From assembly GCA_050747865.1 (NCBI GenBank), contig JBOGJI010000048.1:1-5618 (forward strand): 5,618 nt of DNA. Reading direction: 5' to 3'. The notes under the pieces are model-generated. The model was not told the origin of the DNA and ran no database searches. It saw nothing but the letters and a program-made list of their open reading frames with translations. Origin of the DNA: JBOGJI01 sp050747865 (GTDB lineage Bacteria > Acidobacteriota > Thermoanaerobaculia > Multivoradales > JAHEKO01). Shown piece by piece: positions 1 through 5,618 of the stretch; position 1 is the stretch's first letter; each line of letters begins with the position of its first letter. The position numbers and the translations under genes were made by a program.

Positions 1-1
1 C

Positions 2-217
2 GGGAGCTACGTGCCGCCGGCCTGCATCGAGGGCGAAGAGCTGTTTGCCGACGTACCGTTCAGCAGCCCGTTCTGCCCGTGGATTGAAGAGCTCGCGGAT
101 CGCGGGGTGACGGCGGGCTGCGGCGGCGGCAACTACTGCCCGGCCAACCCGGTGAGCCGCGACCAGATGGCGGTCTTCCTCGCCAAGACCTTCGGTCTGA
201 CGGTCTACGGCCCGTAG
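2..217 (+). CDS. C-terminal end of a secreted SLH-domain protein (5' end outside window)
   Basis: This is the last 71 codons of a larger gene; the frame is open to the left edge, so the real start lies upstream. The visible protein runs from a GSYVPPAC linker into one SLH repeat: FADVP, then PWIEELADRGVTAGC, GGGNYCP, NPVSRDQMAVFLAKTFG, and ends YGP-stop. FxDVP, PWIxxL, GVTxGC and the SRDQ block (in place of the classical TRAE) fit the SLH consensus. A PPAC linker just before a terminal repeat is what I recall from proteins with several SLH repeats, so this is probably the last of two or more. SLH repeats usually bind cell-wall or surface polymers outside the membrane; that role here is inferred from the family. 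The cysteines in FCPW, AGC and YCP could form disulfides in an exported protein. The function of the missing N-terminal part cannot be known. The repeat closely resembles the one at 5540-5617. GTG at 11 is an internal valine codon, not a credible start. Confidence 0.85.
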   Translation, partial: GSYVPPACIEGEELFADVPFSSPFCPWIEELADRGVTAGCGGGNYCPANPVSRDQMAVFLAKTFGLTVYGP

Positions 218-3200
218 GACGGGCCACTCTGAAGCGATGGCGCGGAGCAACCGGTCAGCAGACTCTCCGCCTCGGCTTCTGTCCCTCCTAGACCGCCAAG
301 CGTGGCGTCGTCTTCGGCACCTTCCTGCGCGAGGAGATCGTCGAGCCGGTGGCCTCAGCGAGAATGCAACGCCCTAACCCTCGCCGCTGTCTGCTGTCTC
401 CTCACCCCCAACCCTCCCCCGAGGCCGCGGTAGAGGCACCGCCGCAGCCTCTCCCGTGGGTACGATCGTCCCCCCGGCGGGAAAGGAATCCTCTATCCTG
501 CGCCCCACTCGAAATGCTGGAGAGCCCGCGAGAATCCGCACCTCCCGCTGAGGAAACGGGATCTCGATGTCGTTGTCCTTGAGCGCCTGCCAGATCATCA
601 GCAGGAGGTCGGCGCCAACGTGGTTCTTGCCGTCGTCGATCTCTTCCATCCAGAACTCCACGAGGATGTCGATGCCGGATTCGCCAAAGCCCTTGATCTC
701 CGCGTCGGCCAGCTCCTCGGTCGGCACGTCCGGCCCGTCGATCACCTGCGGGTGCGAGCGGACGACCTCGCGGACCAGGTCGAGCATCCTCGGGATGTCG
801 GTCTCGTATGCCACCTGGAACTCGAGCGGATAGCGCTGCCGCTGGTTCTTGTGCGTCCAGTTGGTGAAGGTCGCGGTGATGAAACTCTCGTTCGGGACGA
901 CGATGTCCTTGCCGTCGAAGGTCTCGAGCACCGTCGAGCGCATGTTCATCTCGCGAATGACGCCGGCCTTGCCGTCCTCGAGCTCGACGTAGTCACCGAC
1001 CGTCAGCGATCGATCGAGCAGGATGATGACGCCGGAAACGAAGTTCGAGGCGATCGCCTGCAGGCCGAAGCCGAGACCGACGCCGAGGGCGCCGCCGAAC
1101 ACCGCGAGCGTCGTGAGGTTGATCCCCATGATCTGCAGCAGCAGCAGGACGATGGCGAAGAACAGCAGCCCCTGGAACAGCTTCGCCAGCACCTCGCGCG
1201 TTCTGATCTCGAGGGTTTTCTGCTCGCGGATGACCCGCTGGCCGGCGTGGTTGGAGAGCCGCCCGAGCCAGAAGAGGATCGATCCGAAGGTCAGCACGCG
1301 TATCAGGCCGTAGGCAGAGATCCTGATGTTGCCGATCTGCGCGTCGACGGCCTCGAGATGGACGACCACCCCGTCGAGCCAGTCGAACACGTACAAGATC
1401 GCTACTGGGATCGCGATCCACTTGACGAGGGTGTGGAGGAACGGGTTCTTGATGAAGCGAGTGATCGCCGAATACAGCAGGAAGACGACGGCCAGGCTCT
1501 GGCAGATCCGCACGAGCCAGCCCTGCCGTACCGCAACCTCGCTCACGACGACCGCGATGCCCAGCGCCAGGATCGTCAGCGACGGAAACAGCAGGTCGCG
1601 GGCCTGGTAGATCGTCCGCCGCAGTTGCAGCCACGCGCCCGTCGCCGGCTCGGTCGAAAGCAGCGTAGTGCGCCTCTTGAGTATTCCGGCTGCGGAATAG
1701 GCGATGACTACCGCGAGGACCGCCAGCGCGACTTGCGCGTAGAACTGCGGGCCGCTGGCCCACTCACTTACCGATCCGAGCAGGTCTGCAAAGCGCGCCT
1801 TCAGCCACTCTGTGTCCATGTTCGGCATCTTCCTGAGGTGGGCTAAGGTAAGGGTCAGGAAGATAAACCCATCATGTTGCGATAGTCAAGCGGCTTGGGC
1901 GGGAGCCTGGCAACCCGGTGAGCCGCGACTAGATGGCGGTCTTCCTGGCCAAGACGTTCGGCCTGGCGCTCTACGGTCCGTAGCAGGGGGCACGCCGAGA
2001 GATCGGACGTCGCGCGGCGCGATTTGTCGGCGTCCGCCGGCTTCGTTTAGAGTCGCCCGCAACCGCGCGACGCTTCCGCCTGGGGAAGTCGCGAGCAAGA
2101 GGAGGGCCCCATGCGCGAAGCCTCGGTCATCGGTCTGCTGCTCCTGGTTGTCGTTTCGGTAGCCGCCCATCCGGCGGGTCCCGCCGTTCAGGCGGACCCC
2201 GCGGCCGCCGTGCCGGACCCCAACGCCCCGGTCTACCTCGTCAGCTCGCGGGAGACCTACGATCGCGCGATCGCGCTCTTCGCCCGCGCCGCCGCGGACC
2301 GTGTCGACAGCCTGGGCACCCATCTGGTGATCGCGCTGGTCTACGAGTACCAGCTCGCCGACGTCAGCCGCTACATTCACGAGGAGGAGGGCCGCTGCGG
2401 TGGCTTCTTCGCCTTCGAAACCTGGGCCGAAGCCGAGGCCTTCATCGCCGGCGAGCGCTCGGCGCACGCCCTCACGCACCGGTTCCTCGGGGAGTACACG
2501 ATCGACAACCAGGAGACCGTCGACCCCTGGCTCGCGCAGGCGCAGGAGGCCGACATCCGCGCCACCATCGAGCACCTGTCGACGGCCTGGCCGAACCGCT
2601 ACTACAACAGCCCGCATGGCGCGAACGCGGCGGCGTGGATCCGGGACACCTGGCTGGCGCTGGCGGACGGGCGCGACGACGTCAGCGCCGAGCTGTACAC
2701 GAACTGCGGGAACTGCGGCGTACAGCCGTCGGTGATCTTGACCATCGAGGGCAACGAGCTTCCGGACGAGATCGTGGTGCTCGGGGCGCACCTGGATTCG
2801 ATCCTAAGCGGCGGCGGCGGCCATCCCGAGCAGGACGCGCCGGGCGCCGACGACGACGGCTCCGGCATCGCCACCCTGACCGAGGTGCTGCGGGTGGCGC
2901 TGTCCTCCGGCTGGAAGCCGAAGCGCACGGTGCAGTTCACGGGCTACGCCGCCGAAGAGGTGGGGCTGCGCGGCTCGCGGGCGATCGCCCAGGCCTACGA
3001 AGACGCCGACGTGAACGTGGTCGGCGTCCTGCAGCTCGACATGACCAACTACCAAGGTACGGCTAGCGTCGCCATGCGCCAGATCACCGACTTCTCGAAC
3101 GCCGCTTTGCAGCAGTTCGCACGCGACCTTTTCGACGAATACCTTGCGCCGCTCGGCCTCACCCGCGGCACCTACACCTGCGGCTACGCCTGCTCCGATC

Positions 3201-5618
3201 ACGCCTCGTGGACGGAGAATGGCTTTCCGTCGACGATGATGTTCGAGCCCACTCTGAACAGCCGCCTGCACACCCCCAACGACACCCTGCCGCAGATGGG
3301 CGGCACCGCCCATGTCAGCGTCCCCTTCGCCCAGTTCGGCCTCGCCTTCCTCGGCGAGCTGGCCAAGACCGCCGCCGAGGAGACCCTGCCGGCCCTGGCG
3401 TTCACGCCGGCGAGCCTCGACTTCGGCCCCGTCGAGGTCGGCGACACCGGCGCGCCGCAGACCGCGACCCTGCACAACACCGGCAACGCCGACGCCACGG
3501 GTCTCGGGTTCGACCTTGCCGCCGGCGATTTCGCCGCCAGCACAGCCGGCTGCGGCACCACCCTCGCCGCCGGAGCGAGCTGCACGATCGAGGTCACGTT
3601 TTCGCCGACCGCCGAAGGGCCGGCCGCGGCCGAGTTGGAGGTCACCAGCGACGAGGGCGCCGGCGCCACCCTGTCGCTGATCGGGGAGGGTGTCGTCACG
3701 CTCCCGCCGACCTCCGCCTGCGTCTGGGATACGACGCTCGGCAACCCCGGCGGCAGCCTCAACGCCATCGGCCTATGGGGCGGCACGCTCTACGCCGGCG
3801 GCAGCCCCGGCACGCCGTTCAACGGCGTCTCCGGCGGCCTCGCTCAGGTCGACCTCGACGCCGGCACCACGGCGCCGCTCGGCACCACCGAGCTGACCGA
3901 CGGCTTCGTCGGCGCCCTGGTGCCGTTCGACGACGGCGACGGCGAGCGGCTGATCATCGCCGGCGCCTTCAACGGCATCCGCTTCGACGGCGAGGAGCTG
4001 CCCGACTCGCGCGGCGTGGTGGCCTGGGACGGCAGCGCGACGACGACCCTCGAGGGCTCGCCGTTCGCCGAGCCCCTGGTGTTCGCCCAGACGGCGACGG
4101 TCTACGACGGCCGCCTGGTGGTCGGCGGCGCCGGCGGCGTGGTCGATCCGCCGCAGCGCCCGGTGTTGACCTTCTGGGACGGCGAGGAGTGGCTCACCTT
4201 CCGCGAGGAGTTCGACGGCCTGGTCGCCCCGGTGGTGCTGGCGGTCGCCGAGTTCCAGGGCGACCTGTACTTCGGCGGCCGCTTCGCGTCCATCGAGTTC
4301 CCCGCCGGCAACGTGGTCGAGTCGATGAACGTCATGGGCTTCGACGGCGAGGGCTTCTTCTCGGTCGGCGGCGGCGTCAAGCGCAGCACCAGCCCGATCT
4401 CCCAGGTGCTGGCGCTCGCCACCTTCGACGACGGCAGCGGCGAGGCGCTGTACATCGGCGGCCGCTTCGACGCCTCGGTCGACGACGTGCCGATGTTCGC
4501 GGTGGCCAGGTGGGACGGCAGCCAGCTCTCAGCGGTGGGCAACGGCTTCCCCATGCCCAGCGAGGTGCGCGATTTCGCGGTGTACGACGATGGCAGTGGC
4601 CCGGCCTTGTACGCGGTCGGCAACTTCACGCAGGATACGGCGGGCCAGCCCATGGAGCGCATCGCCAAGCTCACGGACGGCGAGTGGGTGGCGGTTGCCG
4701 ACGGCGCCGGAGAGAACCCGAGCCGCGCGCTCGCCCTGCCCGACGGCAGCCTCGGCTTCGCCGGCAACTTTACGCAGGTGGGAGGCGGCTCGGGCACGCC
4801 GGGCGCCGGCCCGTCGAACGGCTTCGCCCAGCTCTCCTGCCTCGCCAACCTCACCGTCACACCGTCCGGCCACGACTTCGGGGTCATCGATCCCGGCGAT
4901 AGCGCCAGCGTCCTGTTTACCCTGACGAACCAGACGGACACGGCCATCGCCATCGGGCCGGCCGGCACCGCCGGCGACTCGGCGTTCGCCATCGGCGCCT
5001 CCGACGGTTGCTCGGACACGGTGCTGGGCGGCGGCGCGAGCTGTCAGATCGAGGTGGTCTTCGATCCGGCCGGCGCCGCCGGCTCCTTCGCCGGCTCGCT
5101 GGGCGTGCCCAGCGAGGCGAACAGCGTGCTGGCGCTGCTCACCGGTGCCGCCGAGGCCGAAGAGCTGTCGGTCACGGCGGTGGGTCTCGACGTCGATACC
5201 GGCGGCGGGGTCTCGGACGGCAACGGCGTCTTCGAGCCCGCCGAGCTGGTCACCGTGGCACCGGCCTGGCGCAACGACGGCGCCTCCGCCACCGAGCTGA
5301 CCGGCGGCGCCGCCGGGTTCGGCGGCCCGGCGGGAGCCGTCTACAGCCTGGTGAATGGCACGGCTGCCTACGGCCTGGTCGCTCCCGGCGCCACCGCGAG
5401 CTGCCTCGACACTGGCGACTGCTACCAGATGGGCCTGAACGACCCGGTGACGCATCCGGCGGCGCATTGGGATGCGATCTTCGAGGAGACGCTGGCGGGA
5501 GGGCCGACCCGGATCTGGACCCTGCACATCGGCGACAGCTTCACGGACGTGCCGCGGGCGAGCTCGTTCTACCCGTGGATCGAGACGCTGCTGCACCACG
5601 GGGTGACCGGCGGCTGCG

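Overview
The window is GC-rich bacterial DNA with strong third-position G/C bias. Its two secreted proteins end in cysteine-bearing S-layer-homology (SLH) modules. One of them combines a leucyl-aminopeptidase domain, ASH/choice-of-anchor-D domains, a WDG-type beta-propeller and SLH repeats. From memory, this combination and the wording of the SLH repeats are typical of Acidobacteriota of the Thermoanaerobaculia type, or close environmental relatives. The phylum assignment is an inference; no rRNA or other marker gene is present.

Layout. Bases 2-217 (+) are the 3' end of a secreted SLH protein whose body lies upstream of the window; a hairpin lies over its stop codon. Bases 218-373 hold no confident gene, only a short coding-like stretch. 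Bases 374-1819 (-) encode a complete MscS-family mechanosensitive channel. Its conserved part ends about 50 codons before the stop, and the remaining tail runs into a low-complexity, intergenic-repeat-like sequence. A good sigma70-type promoter for this gene lies at 1860-1889 (-). Bases 1912-1983 (+) are a second, 65/72-identical copy of the last 24 codons of the SLH gene, broken by an in-frame TAG and without the rest of a gene. The channel gene is therefore flanked by directly repeated SLH gene tails. Bases 1984-2110 are the leader of the next gene, with a clear AGGAGG ribosome-binding site.

Bases 2111-5618 (+) are one uninterrupted reading frame of 1169 complete codons that runs off the window. 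It encodes a signal peptide, a propeptide, an M28 zinc aminopeptidase of the Vibrio proteolyticus type with every metal and catalytic residue present, an ASH domain, a seven-repeat beta-propeller-like region, a second ASH domain, a linker domain, and the start of an SLH repeat.

How the genes relate. The two SLH proteins are probably exported and carried at the cell surface, the second one as a peptide-degrading exoenzyme. The channel gene is unrelated in function and divergently oriented, and appears to sit between SLH genes because of past recombination or duplication. I see no defence system, CRISPR array, RNA gene or transposase. The most unusual items are the duplicated, stop-broken SLH tail flanking the channel gene and the multi-domain architecture of the aminopeptidase.
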